Positions 42,267-51,350 of a DNA stretch of 64,000 nt are shown here, one piece after another (position 1 is the first letter of the stretch; each line of letters opens with the position of its first letter). The position numbers and the translations under genes were made by a program. The DNA is from Aliivibrio_A kagoshimensis (GTDB taxonomy: Bacteria; Pseudomonadota; Gammaproteobacteria; Enterobacterales; Vibrionaceae): the NCBI RefSeq assembly GCF_050337105.1, contig NZ_JAKJSQ010000016.1, positions 1-64,000 on the forward strand. Direction: 5' to 3'. The notes beneath the pieces were generated by a model that had not been told where the DNA came from, did no database searches, and saw nothing but the letters and a program-made list of their open reading frames with translations.

Positions 42267-42884
42267 TTAGCTAAAACGTAAAAACATCATATAGAGTGAA
42301 ATTAAGACAAATAAAATGCCGATAACATGATTAGTATGTCGCCCTTTCATGAAGGACATTTTTAGCTTGCTGGCCAACAGTGCTAATGAGGTTAAGTAGA
42401 TAAAGCCAATGGCATTTAATATCAACCCAAGAGTGAGCGACTGCTGCAATTTGTCGATTGAGGTCGTGGCCGTAACAAACTGTGGTATCAACAGTAAAAA
42501 GAAGGTAATGGCTTTTGGATTGGATAGATTCGAAACCAACGCCGTAGTGATGATTTTAGAGTTCTGTATCTTGCACTCTCCCTCTTCCACACTCGGTTCA
42601 GTGAGAAAAATCTGCCAACCCATTCTCAATAGGTAGAGTGAGCTTAAGGTTTGAATCAACATGTTTACCGTTTCATTTAGGCTCAAAAACCCGGCAATAA
42701 GCAGTGCACTAATGACCGTTAACGTTACACCTGAAATGCCATTACCAATAGCGACCAACACTCCCGCTCGCCAGTTGATACTTTTGGTCATCGTAACGGT
42801 TAACAGGCTATCTACGCCAGGCATGATCACTAAAATGGACACTGCAGTAACATAGCTGATTAATAACTCAGGGGTAAACATCAA
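42267..42884 (-). CDS. LysE/RhtB-family amino-acid exporter
   Basis: A 205-residue inner-membrane protein with six hydrophobic segments and the LysE pattern 'MPGVDSLLTVTMTKSINWRAGVLVAIGNGISG' (the family's PGP replaced by PGV) and 'LVSNLSNPKAITFFLLLIPQFV'. It exports amino acids or derivatives; the substrate is unknown. It shares an AT-rich 240-base region with the divergent YhcH-like gene. Confidence 0.85.
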   Translation of the reverse strand: MMFTPELLISYVTAVSILVIMPGVDSLLTVTMTKSINWRAGVLVAIGNGISGVTLTVISALLIAGFLSLNETVNMLIQTLSSLYLLRMGWQIFLTEPSVEEGECKIQNSKIITTALVSNLSNPKAITFFLLLIPQFVTATTSIDKLQQSLTLGLILNAIGFIYLTSLALLASKLKMSFMKGRHTNHVIGILFVLISLYMMFLRFS

Positions 42885-43125
42885 ACGGACCTAATTGAGA
42901 AATAAAAGAAGAGCGCGCATATTACGCACAATATATGGCTATTAACAGAACCCAAATCAAATAAACGCTACAAAAAATCATTTTGGCGATAAAATACACT
43001 GAACGAGTGCGGTTATTTCGAGTATTAATCTAAGCGATTTCATAAAATGATGTTTACCGTCATACAATTAATAATTAATCCATAGTAATATCAGGGTAAC
43101 TATCATCTCTATCGTCGAGGTTTCT

Positions 43126-43593
43126 GTGTTTAAAGGTAATTTAAATCAACTAGAACAATTTACTGGTGTGCATGCCAAAATCATTGAGTGTATTAAGCAG
43201 GTTAAAGAGTTACTGGATAACAATAGCCAGCATGGTACCTACCCACTGATTGACGATAAGGCTTTTTTCTTTGTGGTTGATGAGCATACTCAAGCATTAG
43301 AAGAGAGACGTTCTGAAATCCATCAGAGATACATTGATGTACAAATCGTATTGAAAGGTGAAGAGAAGTTTGGTTATTGCGAACAAACCTTCCTCTCCAT
43401 CGAAGAAGATCAATTGGCAGAAAACGACGTCGCTTTTAGCGAAGATCTTGTCGATGAGAAATTTGAAGTATTGGGCGAAGGCGATTTCATTATTTTCCAT
43501 ACTAAGCAGCCTCACCGCCCACTCATTGCGGTTAATCAGCCAGCTCCTGTTAAAAAAGTAGTGATTAAAATCGATAAAAGCTTAATCGAATAA
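43126..43593 (+). CDS. YhcH/YjgK/YiaL family protein (DUF386)
   Basis: A 155-residue cupin-like protein of the YhcH/EbgC family: 'FFFVVDEHTQALEERRSEIHQRYIDVQIVLKGEEKFGYC' and 'DFIIFHTKQPHRPLIAVNQPAPVKKVVIKI'. The His and Glu residues in these stretches match the family's metal site. YhcH proteins include sialic-acid anomerases (NanQ); here no sialic-acid genes are nearby, so the sugar is unknown. It starts with GTG, with GAGGT five bases upstream. Confidence 0.82.
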   Translation: MFKGNLNQLEQFTGVHAKIIECIKQVKELLDNNSQHGTYPLIDDKAFFFVVDEHTQALEERRSEIHQRYIDVQIVLKGEEKFGYCEQTFLSIEEDQLAENDVAFSEDLVDEKFEVLGEGDFIIFHTKQPHRPLIAVNQPAPVKKVVIKIDKSLIE

Positions 43594-43612
43594 CGACTCC
43601 ATTTTACCTCAC

Positions 43613-43635
43613 CACTGAGAGGCCCTCTCTCAGTG
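43613..43635 (+). terminator. Terminator-like hairpin after the YhcH-like gene
   Basis: CACTGAGAG and CTCTCAGTG form a perfect 9-bp stem with a five-base loop 20 bases after the stop codon. The downstream stretch is only moderately T-rich (TTGATCTTTTG). Confidence 0.6.
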
Positions 43636-43644
43636 ATTGATCTT

Positions 43645-43662
43645 TTGTAAGCGATTGTAAGC
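43645..43662. promoter_or_regulatory. 10-bp-spaced direct repeats upstream of the RND operon
   Basis: TTGTAAGC occurs twice (43645-43652, 43655-43662) with a ten-base period, 80-96 bases before the DUF2141 gene. OmpR-family regulators bind tandem half-sites with one helical turn of spacing, so this is a candidate site for the response regulator encoded at 50485-51186. Confidence 0.4.
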
Positions 43663-43740
43663 CCCTCCTGACATACCATTACTGTCTTCAGCAGTTACAA
43701 CCAATATGCTAACTCCTTAATCACTATTAAGGATAATGAC

Positions 43741-44181
43741 ATGCATAATTCAATAAAATGGTTGGCAACGTGCCTACTGATCACCACATTACCTACTGCT
43801 GCGGATCCTCATTCATCAGCAGGATTATTAACCGTGCACATCAATGGCATTATTGAAAACAGTGGCAGCATCGAGCTACAACTGCTTAGTAATCAACAGC
43901 AGTATGATGAACAAAATCCTCCATATAGAGAGTGCAGCCAACCGGCGGACACGCAGAGTGCAATTTGTGTTTTCTCTGATGTTCCCCACGGTGATTACGC
44001 CATCTTTGTGTTCCACGATAAGAACTCGGACGGCGATCTGAACATGAACTATTTTGGTATACCCACTGAGCGACTTGGCCTTACTAATGTCAATTTAGAG
44101 ACTAATGAGTACCCCAGCTTTGATGACAGTAAATTCTCATTTAACAGTCAGCATGCTCAAGTTTTTCTAAACTTACAATAG
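43741..44181 (+). CDS. DUF2141 exported protein
   Basis: A 146-residue protein with a signal peptide (cleavage near 'PTAADP'), hence periplasmic or outer-membrane associated. The DUF2141 pattern is plain: 'VFSDVPHGDYAIFVFHDKNSDGDLNMNYFGIPTERLGLTN' and 'PSFDDSKFSF'. Function unknown; an Asp/Asn-rich 'DKNSDGDL' stretch resembles a calcium-binding loop. It is the first gene of a four-gene plus-strand operon with an RND adaptor, RND pump and OmpV-type protein. Confidence 0.85.
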   Translation: MHNSIKWLATCLLITTLPTAADPHSSAGLLTVHINGIIENSGSIELQLLSNQQQYDEQNPPYRECSQPADTQSAICVFSDVPHGDYAIFVFHDKNSDGDLNMNYFGIPTERLGLTNVNLETNEYPSFDDSKFSFNSQHAQVFLNLQ

Positions 44182-44190
44182 GTTAAGACG

Positions 44191-45267
44191 ATGTATAGAT
44201 TCTTCACCTCTCTCAGATTTAGACAATTTGTGGCATTTTTATTTAGCCTGTTTTTACTGGTTGTGGTGCTAGATACCTTAGAAGCACCATCTACTCGGTC
44301 AGAGTCAACACCAGTTCGAAGCCCTCTGCTTGAAACACCGGTCGTTGCGCTCGAAGCTGTTGACTCCCTACCTCGTATTGAGCGGTTAGGCACTGTTGAA
44401 CCTATTAAACAGAACGAGATCACCACTCAGGTGTCGGGCCAAATAATTGCCATTTCAAAAACGTTTCAACGGGGACAGCTACTAAATAAAGGGGAGTGGT
44501 TAATCGCCATTGATCCACTTCCCTACCAATTAGCAGTTTCTGAAGCTCAAACAGGCCTATTAAATGCAGAAGTAGAACTAAAAAAAGCGATGATTAGACA
44601 CCCGAATAAAGGGCTGATTGTAAAGCTCGCGCAATCCAATGTAGCGCTAAGCAAGGTAATGCTCACTAATGCCAAGAAAAATCTTATAAATACAAAAATC
44701 CGTCTACCCGTTGATGGTGAAGTGGTAGAGATCAAAGCCAATTTAGGTGAATACATTGAAGCTGGAACCAGTATTGCTAGTTTACTGCCATCCAAAGAAA
44801 AAACCGTTGTCGTCCCCATCAGTAATCAAGATCTCACCCGCATCAAATCACTAAAGATCAACAGTGAGGTGGCCATCACAGACCTTGAACACTCAACACA
44901 GTGGCGAGCAACTTTAGTAGGGGTAAGCCAACACTCAAGCAATATGCAACGACGTCTTTTCCTAAAGGTGAACGACAAGCAAGAGAATCTACCGATTTAT
45001 GGCCAGAATCTCTACGCCCAGCTTCCCATTAAAGGGTGGGAGAAAACAGTGGCCCTACCTGCCAGTGCATTGACACTGAAAGGGGAGATTTGGTGGATAA
45101 ATGACCAGGACAGACTTACGCGTTCCAAGCTTAATAACTATCTCTTGATCGACGAAAGCGTCTATTTCTCTTCATCGGAGAGCTTGGCCTCACGAGCGGT
45201 CTTATATCCATTCCAATCATTAGTATCAGGAATGCCGATTAAACCATTGGTCCACACTCAACAATAG
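44191..45267 (+). CDS. RND efflux periplasmic adaptor (HlyD/AcrA-type)
   Basis: A 358-residue membrane fusion protein anchored by an N-terminal hydrophobic segment (about residues 12-28). The lipoyl halves ('QVSGQIIAISKTFQRGQLLNKGEWLIAIDPLPYQL', 'IRLPVDGEVVEIKANLGEYIEAGTSIASL') flank a short helical hairpin, followed by beta-barrel and membrane-proximal regions. It links the downstream pump to an outer-membrane channel. It starts nine bases after the DUF2141 stop, and the pump gene follows after 12 bases. Confidence 0.87.
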   Translation: MYRFFTSLRFRQFVAFLFSLFLLVVVLDTLEAPSTRSESTPVRSPLLETPVVALEAVDSLPRIERLGTVEPIKQNEITTQVSGQIIAISKTFQRGQLLNKGEWLIAIDPLPYQLAVSEAQTGLLNAEVELKKAMIRHPNKGLIVKLAQSNVALSKVMLTNAKKNLINTKIRLPVDGEVVEIKANLGEYIEAGTSIASLLPSKEKTVVVPISNQDLTRIKSLKINSEVAITDLEHSTQWRATLVGVSQHSSNMQRRLFLKVNDKQENLPIYGQNLYAQLPIKGWEKTVALPASALTLKGEIWWINDQDRLTRSKLNNYLLIDESVYFSSSESLASRAVLYPFQSLVSGMPIKPLVHTQQ

Positions 45268-45279
45268 AAGGTTTTCCAC

Positions 45280-48200
45280 ATGATTGCATGGTTTACTCGG
45301 CACGCTGTCGCCGCCAATTTACTCATGGTGATATTACTGATTGGGGGATACCTCTCTGCAAACACCATGCGCAAAGAGATCATTCCAAAACTCCCCGTCA
45401 GTACGGTAACCATTTCTGTCTCTTATGATGGCAGAACGGCCAAGCAGGTCGATAACGAAGTTGGGCAAAAAATTGAACAGGCATTGGAAGGGGTCGCGGG
45501 CATCGAGCATATCGAACTGACCTCTTCACAAGATCAACTCAGTGTGACTATTAGCAAGAAGCTCGACTACAACATCGATCGGTTAGTCAATGATATAAAA
45601 AACCGTGTAGACAATATTTACGATTGGCCAATGAATGCGGAAAAACCGCAAGTGCAGCGAGTTGAAGAAAGTTATTCGGCACTAATGGTTCAACTGTATG
45701 GCGATACTGATGACGAGACGCTGTTGGATGTGGGTCAACGAATCAAACAGTCGTTATTAGCCAATCCTGCTATTCATAAAATCGAGACGCACTCGGCCTC
45801 TAACTATCATATCTACATCAATATTGAACCGGATAAAATGAAGCAGTATCAGCTGACATTTTCCGACATTGCAGATGCTATTCGACAGCAATCGGTAAGA
45901 AGCAAAAGTGGTCTTTTGAAAACAGATAATGGCCAATTCTTGATCTATTCAGAGCAACACGCAAGGCAGCAGCGCGACTTTGAACAACTGGTGGTAAAAG
46001 CTCCTGAGAGTGGAGGTGCGATCTACCTCTCTGACATCGCAAGCATCCATGATGATTTTGTTGAACATGACTCAACAATGCACTTCAACGGCCAAGCCAC
46101 CATCGGTTTCGAGATCAAAATGTCCGCTGAAAGCGATGTATTGGAGATAGCGAAACAGACAAAAAAAGTGGTGGCACAGCTAAGACAAACTCTGCCGGAT
46201 AACCTACAGCTTATCACTTGGTTTGACGCCAGCACCTATGTACAAGATCGACTGAATTTATTACAAAACAGTGCGTTCCAAGGCTTTGTTTTGGTGATTC
46301 TACTGCTAGGGCTATTTTTACAAGTTCGCTTGGCATTTTGGGTCGCGATGGGGCTACCTGTGGCTATTGCTGGCACTTTCATCGTCTTAAGTCCGCTGGG
46401 CTTTGACTATACAATAAACGAAATTACCACTTTCGGTTTTATCCTGGTACTAGGTATTCTGGTTGATGATGCCGTTGTCGTGGGAGAAAGTATCTACGCC
46501 AACAAAGAGGAAGGGGGCGATCCGCTACAAGCGACCATTAATGGCGTACACAATGTCGCAATACCCACTATTTTTGGCGTGTTAACTACCGTCGCGGCGT
46601 TAGTGCCAATGACACAATTCCCTTCAGAAACTGGCCGCTTATTTGCGTCATTTGCCTGGGTGGTGATAGCCGCGTTACTGTTCTCTCTGATCGAGTCCAA
46701 ATTTATATTACCTGCTCATCTGCGCCACTTAAAAACGCATAACCCGATCCGCCTCCATTCAGACAATAACGGTGAGCATAAACCAACACGTTTACACCAG
46801 TGCCGATACTACCTATCAAGGTTACGCCACTCGCCGAAAAAACTCTTACAGTGGTTTGCCATCCATCTATATCAGCCTACATTGAAGTTTGTCATTCGCT
46901 ACCGCTATGCCTGGTTCATCTGTTTTCTTTCACTCAGTTTTGCGGTGTTAGGTGCTCTATACCAAGGTAAAATTCGCAGTACTTTTTTCCCTGATGTTCC
47001 TGGTAACTTTATCGTCTTAACGGTCCAACTTGAAGATAATGCGCCCCTCGTTTTAGTACAACAAGCGATGTCTCGTGTTGAACAACTCAAAGTCGATATC
47101 AATCAAAAATTTCGCCCTGCCATTACTAATCAAAATGATCTGATTGAAAAAGCCCTATCGATTCAGTATGAACAAGGATACATCCTCGTTTTTGCAGAAC
47201 TGGTTAAAAAAGATCACCGACAAGGTGTGGACATAGAAGAGATTGCTAAACAGTGGCGCACCCCACTCTCTCATCTGGCAGGTATCGTCAGTGTCGAAGC
47301 CGAAATAACGGAAGAGGGAACGTCCTCAGGCACTCATGTCATTTTACAACACCCGGATGCCGATGCCCTCAATGACATTGTCGCTCAGTCTAAAGTGTGG
47401 CTCAAAGAGCGAGCAGGCGTCCGAAATATTAAAGACAGTGAGAATAGCACGACTCCTCAGTTCTCTTTCAAACTGAAACCCCATGCTCATTTATATGGAA
47501 TTACACCGCAAATGTTAGCTAATCAGCTATCTGCGGCTTATGGCGGAATTGAAGTCGACCGTTTTAATCGAGGCGAGCATAGGGTCAAAGTGACTTTAAC
47601 CTTACCCAGACCGAAGAGAGACTCCAGAAGCGACTTTGACAATATGGTGATTTTCAATGGCCGACTTGAGAGCTTTCCATTGACTGCTATTGCGGATGTC
47701 ACCTTAGAATTGGTCAATAACAGTTTTACTCGATACGACGGAAAATTAAGCCGCCATTTGGAAATAGACATAGATAAAAATATCACCTCTCCTGAGTGGA
47801 TATATCAGCAGTTACACACCCATTTCCAACTCCGGATTCGTAGCCAGTACCCAGAATTTACTCTGGTAAAAGCTGGCGAACTGGAAGAGACCTCAAAATC
47901 AAAAAAGGGGTTGCGTAATGCGTTTATCATCGCCTTTATCATTATTTATGTCTTGCTCGCTCTGCCACTAAAGCGCTATGCCCAGCCTCTGATCATTATG
48001 TCAGCCATCCCTTTTGGCATGGTCGGGGCACTCTTGGCTCATATTTGGTTAGATATCGCCGTTAGCATCTACTCCTTTTTGGCCGTATTAGCCCTTTCGG
48101 GAGTAGTCGTAAATGACAGCCTATTGATTGTTACCCGCTATAACGACATTCGGCCTCTAGTTAGCACACCAACTGAGGCTGTTATTGATGCGACCACCAG

Positions 48201-48408
48201 CCGATTCAGAGCAATTTTTCTCACCACAGTGACCACCTTTATTGGGTTATATCCATTGCTCAATGAGACCTCAGAACAAGCGCAGTATTTAATCCCAGCA
48301 GCCGCATCCATGGCATATGGCTTGCTGTTTGCCACCTTAATCACGCTCTTTCTCATTCCAGTATTGCTGTTGATATGTCGAGATATCAACGCATTTTTAA
48401 CCGAATAA
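45280..48408 (+). CDS. RND-family efflux pump, inner-membrane subunit
   Basis: A 1042-residue AcrB/MexF-type transporter with twelve membrane segments and two large periplasmic loops. The proton-relay Asp pair is present in 'LVLGILVDDAVVVGESIY'. It starts 'MIAWFTRHAVAANLLMVILLIGGYLSANTMRKEIIPK', typical of the heavy-substrate/lipid-type HAE-1-related group of marine bacteria. It expels hydrophobic or amphiphilic compounds with the adaptor encoded upstream. No outer-membrane TolC-type gene is in the cluster, so a channel from elsewhere must be used. Confidence 0.9.
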   Translation: MIAWFTRHAVAANLLMVILLIGGYLSANTMRKEIIPKLPVSTVTISVSYDGRTAKQVDNEVGQKIEQALEGVAGIEHIELTSSQDQLSVTISKKLDYNIDRLVNDIKNRVDNIYDWPMNAEKPQVQRVEESYSALMVQLYGDTDDETLLDVGQRIKQSLLANPAIHKIETHSASNYHIYINIEPDKMKQYQLTFSDIADAIRQQSVRSKSGLLKTDNGQFLIYSEQHARQQRDFEQLVVKAPESGGAIYLSDIASIHDDFVEHDSTMHFNGQATIGFEIKMSAESDVLEIAKQTKKVVAQLRQTLPDNLQLITWFDASTYVQDRLNLLQNSAFQGFVLVILLLGLFLQVRLAFWVAMGLPVAIAGTFIVLSPLGFDYTINEITTFGFILVLGILVDDAVVVGESIYANKEEGGDPLQATINGVHNVAIPTIFGVLTTVAALVPMTQFPSETGRLFASFAWVVIAALLFSLIESKFILPAHLRHLKTHNPIRLHSDNNGEHKPTRLHQCRYYLSRLRHSPKKLLQWFAIHLYQPTLKFVIRYRYAWFICFLSLSFAVLGALYQGKIRSTFFPDVPGNFIVLTVQLEDNAPLVLVQQAMSRVEQLKVDINQKFRPAITNQNDLIEKALSIQYEQGYILVFAELVKKDHRQGVDIEEIAKQWRTPLSHLAGIVSVEAEITEEGTSSGTHVILQHPDADALNDIVAQSKVWLKERAGVRNIKDSENSTTPQFSFKLKPHAHLYGITPQMLANQLSAAYGGIEVDRFNRGEHRVKVTLTLPRPKRDSRSDFDNMVIFNGRLESFPLTAIADVTLELVNNSFTRYDGKLSRHLEIDIDKNITSPEWIYQQLHTHFQLRIRSQYPEFTLVKAGELEETSKSKKGLRNAFIIAFIIIYVLLALPLKRYAQPLIIMSAIPFGMVGALLAHIWLDIAVSIYSFLAVLALSGVVVNDSLLIVTRYNDIRPLVSTPTEAVIDATTSRFRAIFLTTVTTFIGLYPLLNETSEQAQYLIPAAASMAYGLLFATLITLFLIPVLLLICRDINAFLTE

Positions 48409-48454
48409 CTAATAACACCAAGGAACTAGTATGAATAACACACAAGGAACCACA

Positions 48455-49204
48455 ATGAATAACCTGTTCAAACAAACATCTACGATAACGCTTTTAGGTA
48501 CGCTAGCATTTATTCCACCACTTCAAGCAGAGGGGGTTTTCTCTGTTGGCGCAGGGGCGTTTATCGGGGCTCAAGAGTATGTGGGCAGTAGTGGTAAAGT
48601 CTACCCTATCCCTTTTATCGAGTATGAGAGTGAACAATTTAGCATCAACCCTTTAGAAGCTAGCTATCACTTCTTCCTCACCGAGGATATTTGGATTGAT
48701 GCCATTGCTTCAGCGAGATTACAAGGATTCGATGAGTCGTTATCTGATCAACTCAAAGGCATTAACGAAAGAGATAATGCTATTGATGCTGGCATCCAAC
48801 TCAACTATTTTACCGACTACTTTGGTCACCTATCCATGAGTATCATGCACGATATCAGTAATGTGCATCAAGGCAATGAGATCCAACTCAATTATGAGTA
48901 CACGTTCGACTACGGGAATGTCGACCTCTCACCTTCACTGTTTGTTAATCGACAAAACGGCAACCTCGTCGATTACTATTATGGCGTTGAGGCTAAAGAG
49001 TCCAAGGCTAATCGAAAAGCGTATCAAGGCGAAGCAACGTTCAATTATGGTGTCGGTCTATCACTGGACTATCATTTCAATGAAGCATGGACACTCTTTA
49101 CTATGGCAAATCTAACCCGTTTTGGTAGTGGTATTGCAGACAGCTCAATCGTTGAAAATGATTATGCGTGGTCAAGTGGTTTAGGCTTCGTTTACTCCTT
49201 TTAA
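48455..49204 (+). CDS. MipA/OmpV family outer-membrane protein
   Basis: A protein of about 249 residues with a signal peptide (MNNLFKQTSTITLLGTLA, cleavage near LQAEG) and an alternating beta-strand pattern ending in aromatic 'GLGFVYSF', as in outer-membrane barrels. It belongs to the MipA/OmpV family ('VFSVGAGAFIGAQEYVGSSGKVYPIPFIEYE'). OmpV is linked to two-component systems in V. cholerae, as here. Two starts, 48431 and 48455, each have AAGGAAC-type sites and lie in an imperfect 24-base duplication; 48455 gives the better signal peptide. It overlaps the stop codon of the convergent sensor kinase gene. Confidence 0.85.
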   Translation: MNNLFKQTSTITLLGTLAFIPPLQAEGVFSVGAGAFIGAQEYVGSSGKVYPIPFIEYESEQFSINPLEASYHFFLTEDIWIDAIASARLQGFDESLSDQLKGINERDNAIDAGIQLNYFTDYFGHLSMSIMHDISNVHQGNEIQLNYEYTFDYGNVDLSPSLFVNRQNGNLVDYYYGVEAKESKANRKAYQGEATFNYGVGLSLDYHFNEAWTLFTMANLTRFGSGIADSSIVENDYAWSSGLGFVYSF

Positions 49205-50466
49205 AAAACAAACGTAAAGCAGGCTCCACCCAATGAGCTGTCACTAATCATCAGTTTGACTTGATGCTTATCTATAATGCTTTTTACGATGGTTAAACCT
49301 AGGCCGCTACCAGTCACATTGTGACTGGTATTTAAACGAACAAATGGCTGAAGAATCGTCGATTTAGATTCTGCATCGATACCTATCCCGTCATCCTCAA
49401 TGGCGAGGTGAAGTTGAGAATCTAACGCTGAAAGTGAAATATGCACTTTGGTTGTTGCAAACTTAAGTGCATTCATTACGACATTTTCAATCGCACGGGT
49501 GAGTAGCTTATTGTCTCCACAAATAAACGTTGGGGCCACCTCATAGGAAAGGTCAATATTTGGATAGAGAGGGGTTAATTTATCCGCACAAATTTGTATG
49601 GTTTTAGATAGATCAAAAGATTGTTTGTCTATTGGTAATGAACGGCCATTAAGCTGAGCATAAAAGAGCCAATCTTCCACTAGATTATCCAACTCATCGA
49701 GATCGAGATCCATCTCTTGTACCCTCTCTCTGAACTGCTCAACAGAGTCACAATTTCGGGTCATATCCAGAGCAAAACGTAATCGGGCGATCGGTGTTCT
49801 TAGATCATGAGACACACCATTTATTAAATTCTTTTGCTCTTGAAGCAGCGATTTGATCTGACCCGCCATCCTATTGAATGTTCTCGCAAAGGGGGTATAA
49901 GGTGGAGGAATATTCTCATCCGCTCGTACATCAAACGCACCGTCACCGTAAGCTTGATAAACCTCCGTCAGGGTTCTCACTCGCCTTTTATGGCCAATGG
50001 CATACACAAATATAATGGCTGCTAGCATAAAAAAGATCAGCACAAACAAGATTTGCAGATATGTCTCCCAGATTTTATGACTGCCCGCTTTCTTGTTCAT
50101 CACCAAAACAGTGTCACTGCTATGGTTAGTAAAGTAGAGAGTAATATTATCGGCTGTCCAATTGCTTTTGACATCAACAAAGTAATTCAGTTTTATCAAC
50201 TCATCGTGTTGTGCGGGAGAGAGAGGGAGTTCAGATAAGGCTTTTTGTTCAAGGTGGTGGTTGGTTAAATGCTGCCAGTACTCTAAGCGTTGTTGAGGAT
50301 TACTCCGTTGATTGACATCATTCATGATCAGTTGCCCGATGTGTTGATAATCCGTCAACTGATCGGCTTTTACCCCTTTAATATACAGATCATCAAGCAA
50401 CACTAAAGCCATCACAGCAGTAACAATGATGATCGCAATAACGCGAATAAAGAAATGACTAAACAT
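49201..50466 (-). CDS. Sensor histidine kinase (RstB/CarS-like)
   Basis: A 421-residue membrane kinase. Membrane segments lie near residues 6-23 and 137-157 with a periplasmic sensor of about 110 residues between. HAMP follows, then HisKA with phospho-accepting His220 in 'GVSHDLRTPIARLR', N box 'ENVVMNALKFA', and G box 'GSGLGLTIV'. It lies 18 bases after the response regulator gene and forms an operon with it. It faces the efflux/OmpV operon, its likely target. Similar TCS-OmpV neighbourhoods (CarRS/VprAB) occur in V. cholerae; the equivalence is not certain. Confidence 0.87.
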   Translation of the reverse strand: MFSHFFIRVIAIIIVTAVMALVLLDDLYIKGVKADQLTDYQHIGQLIMNDVNQRSNPQQRLEYWQHLTNHHLEQKALSELPLSPAQHDELIKLNYFVDVKSNWTADNITLYFTNHSSDTVLVMNKKAGSHKIWETYLQILFVLIFFMLAAIIFVYAIGHKRRVRTLTEVYQAYGDGAFDVRADENIPPPYTPFARTFNRMAGQIKSLLQEQKNLINGVSHDLRTPIARLRFALDMTRNCDSVEQFRERVQEMDLDLDELDNLVEDWLFYAQLNGRSLPIDKQSFDLSKTIQICADKLTPLYPNIDLSYEVAPTFICGDNKLLTRAIENVVMNALKFATTKVHISLSALDSQLHLAIEDDGIGIDAESKSTILQPFVRLNTSHNVTGSGLGLTIVKSIIDKHQVKLMISDSSLGGACFTFVF

Positions 50467-50484
50467 ACGTTCCTCTCATCAAGA

Positions 50485-51186
50485 TTAACCGGGTAACAAA
50501 TACCCTTTAGCTCTGATTGTCTTAATGTATTTATAAGGCGGTGTATTATCATTAAGTTTTTTCCTCAATGAGCTAATACGCATATCAATAGAGCGATCAA
50601 GACCATCATAGTCGATATTCCTGATCTCATTGATGATCATCTCTCGGCTCAGAACCTCACCGGGATGAGACATCAAAAAATGGATAATTTCGTACTCTGC
50701 GGTTGTAACATTGACCGTATGTTCTCCAATGAAAAGCGCTCTATCGTTGATATTAATTCGAAGATCTTGCACACAAAGCAGATGATTTTGTTGCGGACTG
50801 CTTTGTTGTTTCAGGCGAGAAAGCGATCGCAGCTTGGCTAAAAGGATATGAGGACGCAGTGGTTTGGTTAAAAAATCATGCACACCTAGGTTAAGCGCTG
50901 AGACTTCCAAAAGCTCATCACTTTCAGCGGTGATCATAATAATGACACCAGAGAATGGTTTCTCTATACGGTGTAATACCTCTAAACCATTACAGCCTGG
51001 TAAACCCATGTCCAATAAAAGGATATCTGGTTCCCTTTCAGTAATGGCTTTAATTGCTGACAATCCATCAAGTTCAGAGCTAACTCGATATGACTCACTG
51101 CGTAACATCTCACACATCATCTGATTAAGACGTTTATCATCCTCAACCACAAGCACATGTTGATCTTTGGTATTCAAATTATCCAT
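50485..51186 (-). CDS. OmpR-family response regulator (RstA/CarR-like)
   Basis: A 233-residue response regulator: acidic pair in 'VVEDDKRL', phospho-acceptor Asp59 in 'ILLLDMGLPGCNGLEVL', Lys in 'FLTKPLRP', and a C-terminal winged helix ending 'YKYIKTIRAKGYLLPG'. First gene of the two-component operon. Tandem 10-bp-spaced TTGTAAGC repeats before the RND operon are a candidate binding site. Confidence 0.88.
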   Translation of the reverse strand: MDNLNTKDQHVLVVEDDKRLNQMMCEMLRSESYRVSSELDGLSAIKAITEREPDILLLDMGLPGCNGLEVLHRIEKPFSGVIIMITAESDELLEVSALNLGVHDFLTKPLRPHILLAKLRSLSRLKQQSSPQQNHLLCVQDLRININDRALFIGEHTVNVTTAEYEIIHFLMSHPGEVLSREMIINEIRNIDYDGLDRSIDMRISSLRKKLNDNTPPYKYIKTIRAKGYLLPG

Positions 51187-51275
51187 ACTTTACGACACAC
51201 TGACTCCATACCTATTATCAATCAGTATACAGTATCTCATTGATTGCATTTATGAACATTGCCACTCTATTGGTA

Positions 51276-51347
51276 TTATTTATCCCTAACCCCAAATTGG
51301 CTACGATATTGGCTTGGAGAGATCCCCAGCTGTTGACGAAAATAGTG
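51276..51347 (-). pseudogene. Tail of a lost AraC-family regulator
   Basis: A minus-strand frame reads 'HYFRQQLGISPSQYRSQFG' then 'VRDK' and a stop. This is the highly conserved end of the AraC DNA-binding domain (compare 'FSKHFGVSPREF' in the gene at 37827-38540). An in-frame stop directly precedes it and no other part of the gene remains, so it is a decayed fragment between the response regulator and HAD genes. Confidence 0.5.
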
Positions 51348-51350
51348 CTA

